Assembly: GCF_000685905.1 (NCBI RefSeq)
Contig: NZ_JMKZ01000001.1
Coordinates: forward strand, 496,001 to 560,000
DNA length: 64,000 nt
Direction of reading: 5' to 3'
DNA from: Mycoplasmoides pirum ATCC 25960
GTDB taxonomy: Bacteria > Bacillota_I > Bacilli_A > Mycoplasmatales > Mycoplasmoidaceae
Below are positions 34,155 through 46,290 of this stretch, piece by piece. The translations under genes were made by a program, and so were the position numbers. The notes under the pieces are model-generated. The model ran no database searches. It had not been told where the DNA came from and worked only from the letters and a program-made list of their open reading frames with translations. Each line of letters begins with the position of its first letter. Position 1 is the stretch's first letter.

Positions 34155-36353
34155 ATGAATTTTGAAAATTGAAATTTAAACGATCAACAAAAAAAGATTA
34201 TTTTTTCACCCAAAGACAAAAGCAGTTTAATAATTTCTGGTGCTGGCACGGGTAAAACTAAAGTATTAGTATATAGAATAATTTATTTAATAAATAAATA
34301 TAGCGTCAATCCAAATAAAATTTTAGCTATAACATTTAGCAATAAGGCAAAAAATGAAATGCAAATTAGAATTCAAAAAGAATTAAATAATCAAATAGAA
34401 TTACCATGAATTACAACATTTCATTCTTTGTGCTACAAAATTTTAAAAAATGAAATAAGTGTTTTAGAATATTCTAATAATTTTTCAATAATAGATGATG
34501 AAGATAAAAAATCCATATTTAATTATATTTATCAATCAAATGGATTAAGTAGAGAAACTTTAAAAATAGATAAAGCAATAAAATATATCGAATCTAGTAA
34601 ATCTAAAAATATTAATATGAATGAATTTTTAGATAATTACAAAACATTTTATAACTTTTCATACGATCAATGTGAATTATTAAAATTTGTTTTTAAAAAA
34701 TATAACGAATATTTGAAAGAACAAAATTACTTAGATTTTTCTGATTTATTAAATTTTACGTATAAAATTTTCAAAAACGATCCACAAATTCTTCATAAAT
34801 GATCAAATAAATTTGATTATATTTTAATTGATGAATTTCAAGATACAGATGATATACAATACTATATAATATCTAAATTGGCCAAAAAAAATAATATATT
34901 TGCTGTTGGTGATCCGGATCAATCAATATATGGTTGAAGAGGTGCAAAACCTGAAAATATGGAAATTTTTAAAGATGATTTTCCTGAATCAGTAACATAT
35001 TATCTTGAACAAAATTATCGCTCAACTCAAGAAATATTAAATGTTGCAAATGATGTAATATTAAATAATAAAGGCAAATTTACAAAAAAATTATATTCAC
35101 TAAATAAAAAAGGTACCAAACCTCAATATTTTGAAGCCGCAAGTAGAGATTTAGAATCTACTTGAATTGTAAAAAAAATTAAGCAATTAATTAATGATAA
35201 TCAAAGTTTAAAATATAATGAAATATCTATTTTGTATCGTTCTAATTTTTTAACTAGAAACATCGAACAATTTTTAATTGAAAATAAAATTCCGTATTTT
35301 ATTTATGGTGGAACACGTTTTTATCAAAGAATGGAAATAAAAGATTTAATTGCTTATTTAAAAGTGATTAACAGTAATGATTCTTTATCAATTGCTAGAA
35401 TACTAAATGTGCCATCTAGAAAAATTTCTGACAATTCAATTTTAAAACTTAGAGAATATTCTGAAAAACATAACATCACATTATATGATAGCTTAAAAGA
35501 AATCAATAACATAGATGGAATATTTAAACCCGCAATTAAGGGAATAATAAATTTTTGCGATATTATTGATTCTATTAGAGAAAAAATAAGAAATAAAAAA
35601 ATTAAGATATCTGAAATTTTGAATTTAATTCTTAGTGAAACAAATTACGAAAAATTATACACTGATCCAAATGATAATGATAGATTAGAAAATATAAAAG
35701 AATTGTTAAACTCAATAAAAAATTATGAATTAAATAATCCTGAAGCTAACTTAAATGATTATTTAGAAAGTATTCAATTGTATACAACAAATGATGAAGA
35801 AAACAAAACTAATTCTGTACAATTAATGACAGTGCACTCTGCAAAGGGATTAGAATTTAAATGTGTTTTTATTTTAGGATTGGTTGAAAATATTTTTCCA
35901 TCAATTAGATTGAGTAATAATGAATCAGTTACTGAGCACAAAATTCAAGAAGAAAGAAGAATCATGTATGTTGCTTTAACTAGAGCAAAAGATCAATTAT
36001 TTTTATCTTCTTGAAACGGATTAGATTTTAATAATAATACACAAATTCCTTCTAGATTCATTAATGAAATTAATTTAGATAACATTGATGTTGTAAATTC
36101 ATTTAATTTGAAAAAAATTTCTAACCTTGAAGATAATGATTGATTTAATTCAAAAGAAAAAAATAATTATCAAAATAAATATTATGATTATATTCCAGAA
36201 TATATGCTTTATGAAGAAATACAACACAATAAATTTGGAAAAGGTATTGTTGTAAATATTAAAGAAAAAACTATAGTTGTTGCTTTTGGTTCAAAAATTG
36301 GTACGAAAGAATTAGTAAAAAATCACACATCTATTATTAGAAAGTCCGAATAA
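34155..36353 (+). CDS. uvrD: UvrD/PcrA-type superfamily 1 DNA helicase
   Basis: This 3'-5' helicase works in excision repair and in clearing recombination intermediates. The 732 residues give the SF1 motifs in order: NDQQKKII (Q), SGAGTGKTK (Walker A, near 27), [11 protein letters not shown] (Ia), [10 protein letters not shown] (II, near 224), [14 protein letters not shown] (III), EQNYRST (IV), [15 protein letters not shown] (V) and [17 protein letters not shown] (VI, near 602). The C-terminal tail has the PcrA-like small beta domain ([11 protein letters not shown]). Start: ATG at 34155, 6 bp after the RDD gene. Confidence 0.95.
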
Positions 36354-36354
36354 A

Positions 36355-36948
36355 ATGAAAAATTATAAGTTAACCAATTTAGAATTAGAAAAAAATAATT
36401 TAATTAGAAAAGAAAAATATAAATTAAGAAATGAATTAAATCAAGAAGAATACAAGGCTTTAAACAATTCTATATACAAAAATTTTTTTAATTTCTTAAA
36501 GTGTAAAAATATTAAACATGTTTCAGCATATTGATCTACTGGAAATGAAGCAGACACAATTGAAATAATAACAGAATTATTTAATCAAAATATAGAAGTA
36601 AGTTTACCTCAAGTTGTTGGCAAAAAAAGAATGATTTTTAGACAAATTAAATCTTTAAATTTTGATTATGAATATTTTAAGAATATTAAACAACCAAATA
36701 AAGAAAATTTAAAAATAAAATCTAGTGTTATTGATTTAATTTTAGTTCCTTTACTTTCATACAATGATGATTATTACAGATTAGGTTATGGATTAGGTTA
36801 TTATGATCGTTTTTTAAATAAAAATAGTAAAAATAATAAGCTTATAAAAATAGGTTTAGCATATCAATTTCAAAAAAACAATAGTTTTTTTATAAATAAA
36901 TATGATAAAAAATTAGATTTCATCATAAATGAAAATGGGGTAATTTAA
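36355..36948 (+). CDS. 5-formyltetrahydrofolate cyclo-ligase
   Basis: This enzyme converts 5-formyl-THF to 5,10-methenyl-THF at the cost of ATP. The 197-residue protein has an N-terminal basic KKNNLIRKEKYKLR segment, the YWSTGNEADT substrate region, and the family signature RLGYGLGYYDRFL near residue 140 (usual GYGGGYYDR). It starts one base after the uvrD stop, and its TAA shares a base with the ATG of ymdB. Confidence 0.9.
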
Positions 36949-37793
36949 TGAAAATTTTATTTTTTGGAGATATATTCGGCAAACCAGGTCGAGATGCAAT
37001 AAAAAAAAATATATTTCAAATTAAAGAAGAACATAAAATTGATTTTACTATTGCAAATGCTGAAAATTGCACACATGGAAAAGGTTTAAGTTTAGATCAT
37101 TATAATTACTTAGTGAAATTGGGAATTGATTTTTTTACTATGGGAAATCACACTTGAGCTAAAAATGATATTCGTGAAGTTTTAAAACAAAAAAATATAG
37201 TTAGACCTGCAAATTTAAATAATAAATTTGACTACTATAATGATGGTGTAGGGACCAAAACTATAATTATAAAAAATAAAAAAATAAGAATAACTAATAT
37301 TTTAGGTGTAAGTGTTGCTGGAATGAATGATATTGTAACTAATTCATTTTATTGTTTAGATAACATTATCAAAAATGAAGAAAATAATCACCAAATTCAT
37401 ATTGTTGATTTACATGCAGAAACAACTAGTGAAAAAAATGCTTTTGGTGTTTATTTTGATGGAAAAGTTAGTGCAATTTTAGGAACACATACACATGTAC
37501 CAACAAATGATTTAAGAATCTCTCCAAAAGGAACCATTTATATAACAGATGTTGGGATGTGCGGCCCGGGTTTCGGGAGTGTAATAGGTGCTAAAGCCGA
37601 AATGCCAATTAACAAATTTTTAAATCCTAAAAATAAATTTAAACTTGAAGTTTCAAATTTTGGTTGACAATTAAATGCTGTAGTTATGGAATTTGATGAC
37701 TTAACAAATAAACCTATTTCATGCAAACAAATAAGAATAATAAATGATGATAAAGATTATTTAAATTGAGAATATCAAAAAAATAATAATTAA
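36948..37793 (+). CDS. ymdB: YmdB-family metallophosphoesterase
   Basis: YmdB is a calcineurin-like phosphodiesterase, shown in Bacillus to act on 2',3'-cyclic nucleotides. The 281 residues contain the metal ligands in order: FFGDIFGKPGRDAI, NAENCTHGKGL, MGNHTW near 68, VDLHAETTSEKNAFG near 160, and LGTHTHVPTND near 180. The conserved TDVGMCGPGFGSVIG follows. Length and motif order fit the family fully. The ATG overlaps the preceding stop (TAATG), implying coupled translation. Confidence 0.93.
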
Positions 37794-37794
37794 T

Positions 37795-38742
37795 TTATTT
37801 TGTGTGCAATGAACCAATCTTTACATATTCTTCATATATTTCATCTAAAGAATGGCGATATTGAGCAAAATTAATTACATCAATGTCTTGATTAATAAAA
37901 AGTTTTAATATTAAAGATGCATTTTCGGCATTTAAATTTTCAATTATGTATTCTTTATTCAAATTATTTCAAATATAATTAATTTTATTATTTAAGAAAA
38001 TGTTTTCTGCTTTTAATAAATCTTTATTAGCTACTTTAATTAAATATTTGTTATTAGAATTAATATATTTTTTTTGTATGTCTTCAATTTTGCCAGATAA
38101 AACAATTTTACCACCATCTAAAATAGTCAAACTATCAGCATAATTATTAACTTCACTTAGAATGTGAGTTGATACAAAAAAACTACTTCCTTCTTTTTGC
38201 AATTCTTTTAACAAATCAAAAAATTCTGTTCTAGCTCTAGGATCTAAATTAGCGGTAGGTTCATCCATAATAAGAAGTTTCGGATCAGTTAATAATGCTT
38301 GAATTAAAATTACTTTTTTCTTTTGGCCTGATGAAAATTTTTCTGGATTTTCATTTTTTAAACCTGTCATATGCATTTTATCTAACAATTTATTAATTTT
38401 ACTTTCTGCTTCTAATTTGGACAAACCCATAATTCTTCCCAAAGACAAAAGGTATTCAAAAGTAGTAAAGTGTTTTGGAAATTTTGTGTATTCAGGAATA
38501 TATCCAATTTTTGATTTAGATTCAGGTTTGATGTTAGAAATTCCATCAATTAAAATAGTTCCTTCTCTTTTGGTATAAGCACCAATTATACATTTAATAG
38601 TTGTTGTTTTACCAGCGCCATTCCCACCTATAAAAGCATGAAATTCACCAGGATAAACATTGAATGTTACATCTAAAATTGCCGGCTTCTTTTTTTTGCC
38701 AAATTTTTTGGTTAAATTTTTTACAGATAATATTGGTTGCAT
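37795..38742 (-). CDS. ABC transporter ATP-binding protein
   Basis: The 315-residue protein has a complete ABC ATPase domain: GGNGAGKTTTIK (Walker A, near 38), SSGQKKKVILIQALL (signature), LLIMDEPTANLDP (Walker B), and STHI (H-loop). A ~90-residue C-terminal extension follows. The type is that of ABC-2 exporters (CcmA/NatA-like). It lies 4 bp downstream of the remains of the permease, which is interrupted by a stop codon, so the partner of this ATPase may be non-functional. It converges on ymdB with one base between the stops. Confidence 0.92.
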
Positions 38743-38746
38743 GATG

Positions 38747-39022
38747 TTATCTTATATCCTCGTGATAATAAATAAAACCAATTCCCACAAATAATGAAAA
38801 TGAAATAACAATCATTAAAATAACAATAATTGTTGGGTCAACGATTGGCACAGTATTAACAACATAACTATATTTTATTTGACTTTGACTAAGTGGTATT
38901 AAACCTAATGAAGTTTTATAATTGTTATTTTTTGTATCATTAGTTAGTAAATTAGTTAAATAAATAACAGAATATTGATTTGTAAATATAATTTGCAAAG
39001 ATGTTCCAATTAATTCATTACG
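38747..39022 (-). pseudogene. Detached 3' part of the ABC permease, downstream of an in-frame stop
   Basis: This stretch stays in the same reading frame as the upstream permease, with no stop except the TAA at 39023. It encodes the end of the large outer loop (RNELIGTSLQIIF...) and a final membrane helix (PTIIVILMIVISFSLFVGIG), followed by the HEDIR tail typical of ABC-2 permeases. It has no ATG or GTG at its front; the first alternative start is a TTG at 38998. It is therefore best read as the severed C-terminus of the permease. Confidence 0.75.
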
Positions 39023-40681
39023 TTATTTTATTTCATCATTTTGATTAGTTTGAGTTACAACACTTTTTAATTTTGGATATCAACCAAATGTTTTTTCAAA
39101 ATAGGAATCCAATAAATTTCAATTATCATTTTGGGTCAAAAAAGTATTATTTATTTGATTAAATTTATTATTAGCAACAACATCTTTAATAAATTGTTGA
39201 TCTAATGTTGAATTTGAAATATTACTTAATTCATCCAAACCATAAAATAAGTTAACTTGATTAGAAAAAACATTTTCTGCTATTTCTTCATTGTTTGCAT
39301 TTAAATTTTTGTTATAGTTAGCTTCAAAATTTTCTTTAAACACTAACATATTATCTTTTGTTAGCAATGAGTTAAATTCTTGTGAAATTTTGGATAAATT
39401 ATTTAAAACATCATCTGTATTTGTTATTTGATTTATAGTATTAGTTATTGAATTTACAACATTTGAATTATTATTAAATAAATTTAAAGTTGAATTATTT
39501 ATGTTAACTAAAGCATTTGTGACTTTTGTTGAATCTTTAACATAAAATTTATCATTCGGCACAACAGAAGTTGTTTCATTATTATTTGGATTACTTAAAT
39601 ATGTATATTTTGGGGAAGTAGAAAAAAATAAACTAAAAGAACTAGTTGGTTCTGGTAAAAACATTATTTGTTGAGATAAGCTATTGTTTATAAGATTATT
39701 AGATTCTAAATTTAAATTTGGTATTCCTGTGTAGATATATGGATATTCATCAATATTAATTTTGTCAATAAAATTTCAAGTTGTGTTGTTGGGAGAAATT
39801 GATATATTACCATTATGATATGGCGCTAATCCACCTAAATTGTACAATGATCCAATCATGTTACCAAAATTCAAATAAAATGAATTACTATAAAATGTTT
39901 CTTTGTTTGCTTCATGATATTTTTGTTTGACATCTTCAAATTTAGTTTGACCAAATGTTGATGTAACTTGAAAAACTATATTTTTATTTTCAATTTTTCT
40001 AGTTTTAACATTTTGTTGAATTAAATTAATACCTTGATTTGATAAAACTTTTGAAGGAGTATCAAAAAATAGCGCTGATAATGGTGTTAAAAAATTAAAT
40101 AAAATTGCAATTAAAATAATAATCATATTTGTTGCATTTTTACTATGTTTTAATGAAATTAATACCGATAATGAACCGAAAAATAAACCTATAACAAATG
40201 AACCAGTAAACAACCCTCCTACTAAATCTCCAACAAGATTAGGATCCATTTTAGGTATTAAATATGTCAAAACACCTAATAGCGAAGCTGCTAATGAATA
40301 AATTAATAATATCGTTAATAATAAACTAAATTTTGCGATTACAAAATTAATTCTACTGATGGGTTTTGAAATAATAATCAATTCCATTCCAGTGTCAATT
40401 CCATCTCTAAATAAATTCAAGGAAACTGATGATCCAAATACTGCTACTAGAGGCATAACAAAAGAACTAACTTGTACTATTGGATTATTTCAGTAATCAG
40501 CAGGTGAAGAATTTAAAATTGCTGGAATAATCAACAATATCAAAGATAATATTAAAATATAAGCAATAAAAATCATTCAATTTGCAAAATTTTTAATTAC
40601 TACTTTTGATAAAAAACAATAATATGCAAAATAAACATTTAAATTTTTTTTAAATTTAATTTTATTAAAAACTTTGTTCAT
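39023..40681 (-). CDS. ABC-2-type permease, truncated by a TAA stop
   Basis: The 552 residues translated begin MNKVFNKIKFKKNLNVYFAY. Five membrane helices lie in the first ~215 residues (such as WMIFIAYILILSLILLIIP and FSLLLTILLIYSLAASLLG), followed by a ~330-residue polar, Asn-rich loop predicted to face outside. Translation stops at NQNDEIK (TAA at 39023-39025). The same frame continues beyond the stop into a sixth helix that ABC-2 permeases normally have, so the protein is missing its last helix. It belongs with the ATPase just downstream. Whether this is a real nonsense mutation or a sequence error cannot be told from the text alone. Confidence 0.8.
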
Positions 40682-40761
40682 CAATTTTAAATTACTTTCT
40701 TAAAACAATATTTAAATTTTCAAAAATTATTTTTTATTACAATATTATGAATAAATTAGTA

Positions 40762-40797
40762 AAAAATAAAAAAAGAGCAAGAATTTAATTCTCGCCC
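40762..40797 (-). terminator. Intrinsic terminator after the second surface-protein gene
   Basis: An 11-bp stem (40775-40785 with 40787-40797, two G-T pairs) is followed on the minus strand by a run of T residues. It lies 20 bp beyond the stop at 40818. Confidence 0.75.
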
Positions 40798-40817
40798 TTT
40801 AATTCTAACATTTTTTA

Positions 40818-43451
40818 TTAATAAATATCGTAATATGGATCTCTAGAATTTTGGCTCATTGGTGGTGGAAGGTATCCTGCAATTCTTTGTCCATGTAATG
40901 GTCTTTCATAACGATTATATTTATTATCCACTAAATATGTTTGACGAATAGGGGAAGGGATTAATGGAGGACGATTACCAACAACATAAACATTTTTAGC
41001 ATTTTTACGTTTTACATACATAGAAATTACAAATGCTAACAAAATAATTAAAGCAATTCCACCAAAAACAGATCCGATTATAATTATTGTTGAATTATCA
41101 TTAGTTTTTTGGCTAATAGCAGAATCAGTAACTCCATTATTACTAGAACCACTATAAGAATAAATTTTTGAAGATGTTTCTAATGTGAATGTTGGTTTTT
41201 CATACGAAGTAGGAACTCTATCAAACAATGAATTTAAAGGATTTACTAATTGTAACTTGTCAATTCCTGCTTTTTCAAAATAACCTAATTGTGAAAAATA
41301 TTGAGAAAATAAATTGGTAAAGTTTGAAAATAAATAACCTTGTAATAAATTCACAAATTGGTTTTGAAGTTCTGAATAAGGATTTAAACTAAGATTTTTT
41401 GGATTAACAAATAAAAATTCTTTAAAAAATGAACTTACTTCATATAATTGAAATTCAATATCAGCTTTAAACTTAGTGATTACATTAGTAACATTTGATG
41501 TTGAAATATACTCAATATCTTCTTGAACACTAGAATTATTAAATTTTATTGTAAATGGCAAAGATTGAATTAGAGTTTGACCAGTTTTTGAATTTGTTAA
41601 CACAGCATTTATAGAAGGAGAACTAGGATTAATTATACTTGACCCTAAATTTAAACTAATACTTCCCGCTTTAACATCATTACTAAATTCTAATGCTTGA
41701 GCTAAACTTGATAAAGGCGCAACTTTTGGAACATTAAAACTAATTGAATTTTGTGTTGATTCTCCAAAAGTAATTGAATTCGCAGATAATAATACTTTAG
41801 GAGATAAACTACTTAATATTTTTAACAATTCGTTAGATATAGATGAATCTACAGAATTTGAACCACTTTCAGAAAATTTCAATGGTATGTTTGAAGTATT
41901 GTTTATATCCAATTTAAGATTAACAATTTCACTTGAGTTAAAATCTAACTCTTTTAATCAAGAATTTTGATCATATGATAAATCGATTTTTAATGGTCAA
42001 TCAGAAAGTTTATTTTTTAAATTAGTAAACTTTGAAAGATCTATATAAAACTTTTTAGAGCTAACATCATATTTTACATCTGAATAATTATAAACTTTTC
42101 CAGTTGTCTCAAATTTCATTAAATAATAACTACCATCACGATTGTTACTACTATTTGTAATCATATTTGAATCAGCAACATAATACAATCATGGAACAGG
42201 ATTTGGTTGTTTTCTATATTCTCTACCTAAACAAATTGCATTACTTACTTCAACAACTTTATAAAAAATACCTGAAGCATTGTCATAAGGATTGTCAATT
42301 TTGTATTTTTGAGCAACACTTGAAACTAATTGTTGAAGTTTTGGATCCATTCTTGAATCATTGACATTATAAACATTAGAAATTATTCAAGGATTAGGAG
42401 TTTGAGAACCTAAATAATTATTTATAGCATTACTATAACTTAAAAGTTCATCACTATTTTGAAAATCTTCAGCAAACATGTATGTTGATGGATATTTTGA
42501 ATTCATAATAATCGCATCATTCATCGAATTTGCCTTGCCATAACTTATAGGTAAACCTTTGTTAACCAAGTCATGAACTCATTGTAAATAATCATATAAT
42601 TTCATTGTAAACTGATCTTCAACTAAAACTTCACAATTTAATGAAGAAAGTGAAATTTGAAAATTTATTCCTTGAGATGCACTAAAATGAAGTTTTCATT
42701 TATTGTTACCAAGATCTTCATCTCTTTGATTAATTGTAGTACTTGAAATATTTGAAGATGTTGAAACTGATTCTAATAATACTTGACCTTCGGCAGGATA
42801 AGTTATAGTACCATTTGATAAATTATGAAAATCTTTATTTTTAAAAAATGAACTACCCATTTGTTTAAAATTTATATATATGTCTTTATATTTGTTTATG
42901 TCAAAAACCTTATCAGCTAATACTAGATTAACTAATGAATCCATGATACTAAAACTATAATGATATCCTTCTTCTCAAACATATTTATCATTATTTTTTA
43001 AATCTAAAAATTGATATAAATTACCTGGTGCTAAATTTGCTGCATTAGGTAAATTAAGATGCATATTAAAATATGATACTTCGCCAATTTTTTTGTATAA
43101 GCCCAAATTAGCTGATGTATTTTCAGTTTGAACTATTCTATTTCTATCAAATGAAATATTAAAACTACTTGGATTTGAAACTGAAGGAATAGGGGAAGTA
43201 CCTATAATTTTAAATTGATAATTATAATCATTTTGCAAAGTTGCTTTAGGTAGATATAAAGAAGGGTTATCTAACTTACGTGTTGACGAACTATTGTTTA
43301 ACAATTGATTGTTAACTACAACACTATTAGAATTTTTATTATTTGAATTTAAAACAGGAAAAACAATCGCACTGGTTAAAATAGCAATTCCTGCAAATAT
43401 AAAGGAAAACTTTTTTAAAGAAATTTTCTTTTTATTTAAAAAATTAATCAT
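40818..43451 (-). CDS. Large type I surface membrane protein with proline-rich cytoplasmic tail
   Basis: The 877-residue protein belongs to no family I can name. It has a basic N-terminus and a signal-anchor helix (FSFIFAGIAILTSAIVFPVL, about residues 16-35). An ectodomain of ~730 residues rich in Ser, Asn and aromatic residues follows, then a second helix (IIIIGSVFGGIALIILLAFVISM, about 790-812). The ~65-residue tail is rich in Pro, Arg and Tyr (RPPLIPSPIRQ, GYLPPPMSQ). The layout recalls adhesins and accessory proteins of mycoplasma attachment organelles, whose tails are also Pro-rich, but this is analogy only. It ends at an intrinsic terminator and is probably monocistronic. Confidence 0.82.
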
Positions 43452-43516
43452 ATTTTAATATCTCTCGCTCTTGTTTTTTCTCTATTTTTAAAATATTAAT
43501 TTTAAAACACTAAACT

Positions 43517-43522
43517 ATTATA
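43517..43522 (-). promoter_or_regulatory. Candidate -10 box of the surface-protein gene
   Basis: TATAAT on the minus strand lies 66 bp before the start codon at 43451. A weak -35 candidate (TTAGTA) lies 17 bp further upstream. Confidence 0.4.
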
Positions 43523-43716
43523 CTTAAAAAAACCAATTCTACTAATACATATATTTATGTGCTTTAAAGCATTTTAAGTATTATATATAAAAAAATAAAA
43601 ATTTAACTAAAATATTTTTTACTAAAAATATTTGTTAGTAATACAATTATTTTTTAAAGAATACATCAATAAAACAAAATTAATAAAAACGTTAGAAAAA
43701 TTTAAATTTATAAATC

Positions 43717-43749
43717 TAAAAAAAAAAAAAAAACAGAATCTATCTGTTT
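43717..43749 (-). terminator. Intrinsic terminator after lon
   Basis: A 7-bp stem AAACAGA/TCTGTTT (43731-43737 with 43743-43749) with a 5-nt loop is followed on the minus strand by 14 T residues. It lies 36 bp beyond the lon stop. Confidence 0.85.
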
Positions 43750-43784
43750 TTTTACTTATATAAATAACTAATCTGAAATCTAAA

Positions 43785-46163
43785 TTATTTAAAAATACGT
43801 TTATAAACATCTTTGTATTGTTTAACGAAAACAATATTTAAATTTTTGATAATTTCTTTTGGAACTTCACTTAAGTATCTTTCATCTTTTTCAGGCATAA
43901 AAATAGTTCTAACACCACCACGGTATGCTGAAATAGTTTTTTCTTTTACACCACCAATGATTAATACTTTACCACGTAAAGTAATTTCACCTGTCATTGC
44001 AATTGTAGGGTCAACTTTTTTGCCAGTTAATGCTGAAATAATTGCAGTTGTTAGTGCAATTCCAGCACTTGGACCATCTTTAGGAATTCCGCCTGATGGA
44101 ACATGAATATGAATATCTATTGTTTTGAATATTTCAGGATCAATACCAAAATCTTTTGCATTTGATTTAACATATCCTAAAGCCACAGATGCAGATTCGC
44201 GCATTGTTTCTTTTAAATTACCAGTAATTACAATATCACCTTTGCCAGAAGAATATGTAACTTCAATTGGTAACAAATCACCACCAGTTGATGTATAAGC
44301 CATACCATTAACAATTCCAGGAATTGTATCTTCATCACGGATTGTGTAATCAAATATTTCTTTTTTCAGGTAAGTTTTAACAGCTTTAACATCAATTACT
44401 TGTGATTTAATATTTTTCTTTTGACTAGCAACTAAAAACTTACGAATAATTTCTTGAATTTTTCGTTCTAAACCACGAACACCTGCTTCACGAGTGAAAT
44501 GTTTGATAATATAACTTAACGCTTCGTCATTAAAAGAAATCTCTTTAGATGTCAATTCAGCTGATTCTAAAGTTTTGGGAATTAAATAATTTTTTGCTAT
44601 TGCTAATTTTTCTTGTTCTGTATATGATGTTAATTCAATAATTTCTAAACGATCATATAAAGCTTCTGGAATCGCATCGGCATAATTAGCAGTTGCCACA
44701 AACATTACTTTTGATAAATCATAATCTTCTTCAATGTAATTATCATTAAATTTGTTATTTAATTCTGGATCTAAAACTTCTAATAAAGCACTAGCTGGGT
44801 CCCCGTGCATTCTATCAACTCCTGTTTTATCGATTTCATCTAATAAAAATAACGGATTAACAACACCAGCTTTTTTCATGCCTTTAATAATTCTTCCAGG
44901 CATTGAACCTATATAAGTTTTGCGATGACCACGAATTTCAGATTCATCATGAACACCACCTAATGACATTTTTACAAAATTTTTGTTTAAAGCTTCAGCG
45001 ATTGATTTAGCTAAGCTAGATTTTCCTACACCAGGAGGGCCAACTAAGCACATAATAGGTCCTTTAATCTTTTTAGTTCTAGTTTGAACAGCTAAATACT
45101 CAATAATTCTTTCTTTAACAGATTGAAGACCGTAGTGATTTTTGTCTAAAATTTTTGCAACTTTTTTAATATCAACATTATCTTTGCTTTCTTGTCATCA
45201 AGGTAAATCTAATAATCATTCTACATAAGTTCTAATTATTGAATTCTCTTGAGAATTCATAGATGATTCATATCTATTTAATTCACTAATAACTTTTTCT
45301 TTAATGTATTTAGGATAAGGATTAGCATTAACACGATCTCTTAATTCTGACACATCATCTTCTTTTGATGAAATATCACCTAATTCTTCTTTAATAGCTT
45401 TTAAACGTTCTCGTAAATAAAATTCTCTTTGTTGTTTTGATAAATTTTCATTTATTTTTTTACTTATTTTTCGATCAATTTGATTTAAATCATCGTTTTT
45501 TTCAGAATTTTTACTTGTTGAAGAAATTTCTTCCCCCATAAAGCTAATAATTAAATCAAATCTTTTTAAAACATTTAATTCTTCTAATAATTGTTGTCTT
45601 TTTTTTAAATTTATAGGTAAAACATTAGATATTAAATCAGATAACTTATTTGCATCTCCAGAAATTTGATTTAATTCATATCCATTTTTATTACTTATAG
45701 TAGATGATTCTTCACGAGTGATATTTTTCATCATCGAGTCATCAAATTGTGAAAAAATCTTTTCAATTCTTTTAGGAATTTCTCGATCGTTAATATTACT
45801 AGAATTTAAAATTTGATATTCTACTATAACATCTTTGTTTTTGCTGTAATCATATTTTGTAATTAATTTAACACGTTCTAATCCACGCAATTCAACTAAA
45901 GAAGATAAGATTTTTTTACCATCTTCAGAGAATGTATCATTTGTTTTAAGAACTTCACATAAAGTTCCTACCATATTTATATCTTTTGCTGTTGGATCAT
46001 CAATATCAATATCATTTTGAGTAACAACAATAATGTGTTTTTGTTTATTTTTATTAGCAAGTTTAATAGCTTCTAAAGATTTTTTTCTTCCAACATCTAT
46101 AGATTTTTTTGTATGCGGAAAAATAACAATTCCTCTTGAAACCAAAATGGGCGCTTTTTTCAT
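43785..46163 (-). CDS. lon: ATP-dependent Lon protease
   Basis: Lon degrades misfolded and regulatory proteins in the cytoplasm. The 792-residue chain has the N-terminal substrate-binding domain (ILVSRGIVIFPHTKKSIDVGRKKS), the coiled-coil linker (QREFYLRERLKAIKEELG), the AAA+ module (GPPGVGKSSLAKSIAEAL, LFLLDEIDK) and the protease domain. The Ser-Lys dyad lies in KDGPSAGIAL (Ser near 694) and RGKVLIIGGVKEK (Lys near 737). The start is set by AAGGAG 8 bp upstream. A perfect CIRCE element lies about 100 bp upstream, so control by HrcA is expected; this is seen for lon in several mollicutes. Confidence 0.97.
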
Positions 46164-46263
46164 TAGTACATTCTCCTTATATTATTAAATATGTTCAAGC
46201 ATAAGTTTTATAAACTTAACAAAGAATAAAATTACAACAAACTACATATAATTCTAACATATA

Positions 46264-46290
46264 TTAGCACTTTATGTATATGAGTGCTAA
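46264..46290. promoter_or_regulatory. CIRCE operator (HrcA binding site) of lon
   Basis: TTAGCACTT-N9-GAGTGCTAA matches the CIRCE consensus, with one base off in the left arm (TT for TC at the end). It lies between the lon start (46163) and tig, directly abutting the tig stop codon at 46291. AT-rich -10-like sequence (TTAGAAT, TATAT) lies just downstream on the minus strand, so bound HrcA would cover the lon promoter. hrcA itself is at 1117-2148. Confidence 0.93.

Larger units (their letters stand above)
43452..43784. other. 333-bp spacer between lon and the surface-protein gene
   Basis: No gene is visible. On the minus strand it holds, in order of transcription, the lon terminator (43717-43749) and then the promoter region of the surface-protein gene. 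A short palindrome (TGCTTTAAAGCA, about 43559-43570) sits between them. The rest is featureless AT-rich DNA. Confidence 0.6.

Noticed and set aside
43622-43834. Minus-strand hydrophobic frame of 70 residues overlapping the lon 3' end
   Set aside because: It spans the lon terminator and poly-A tract and overlaps lon in another frame.
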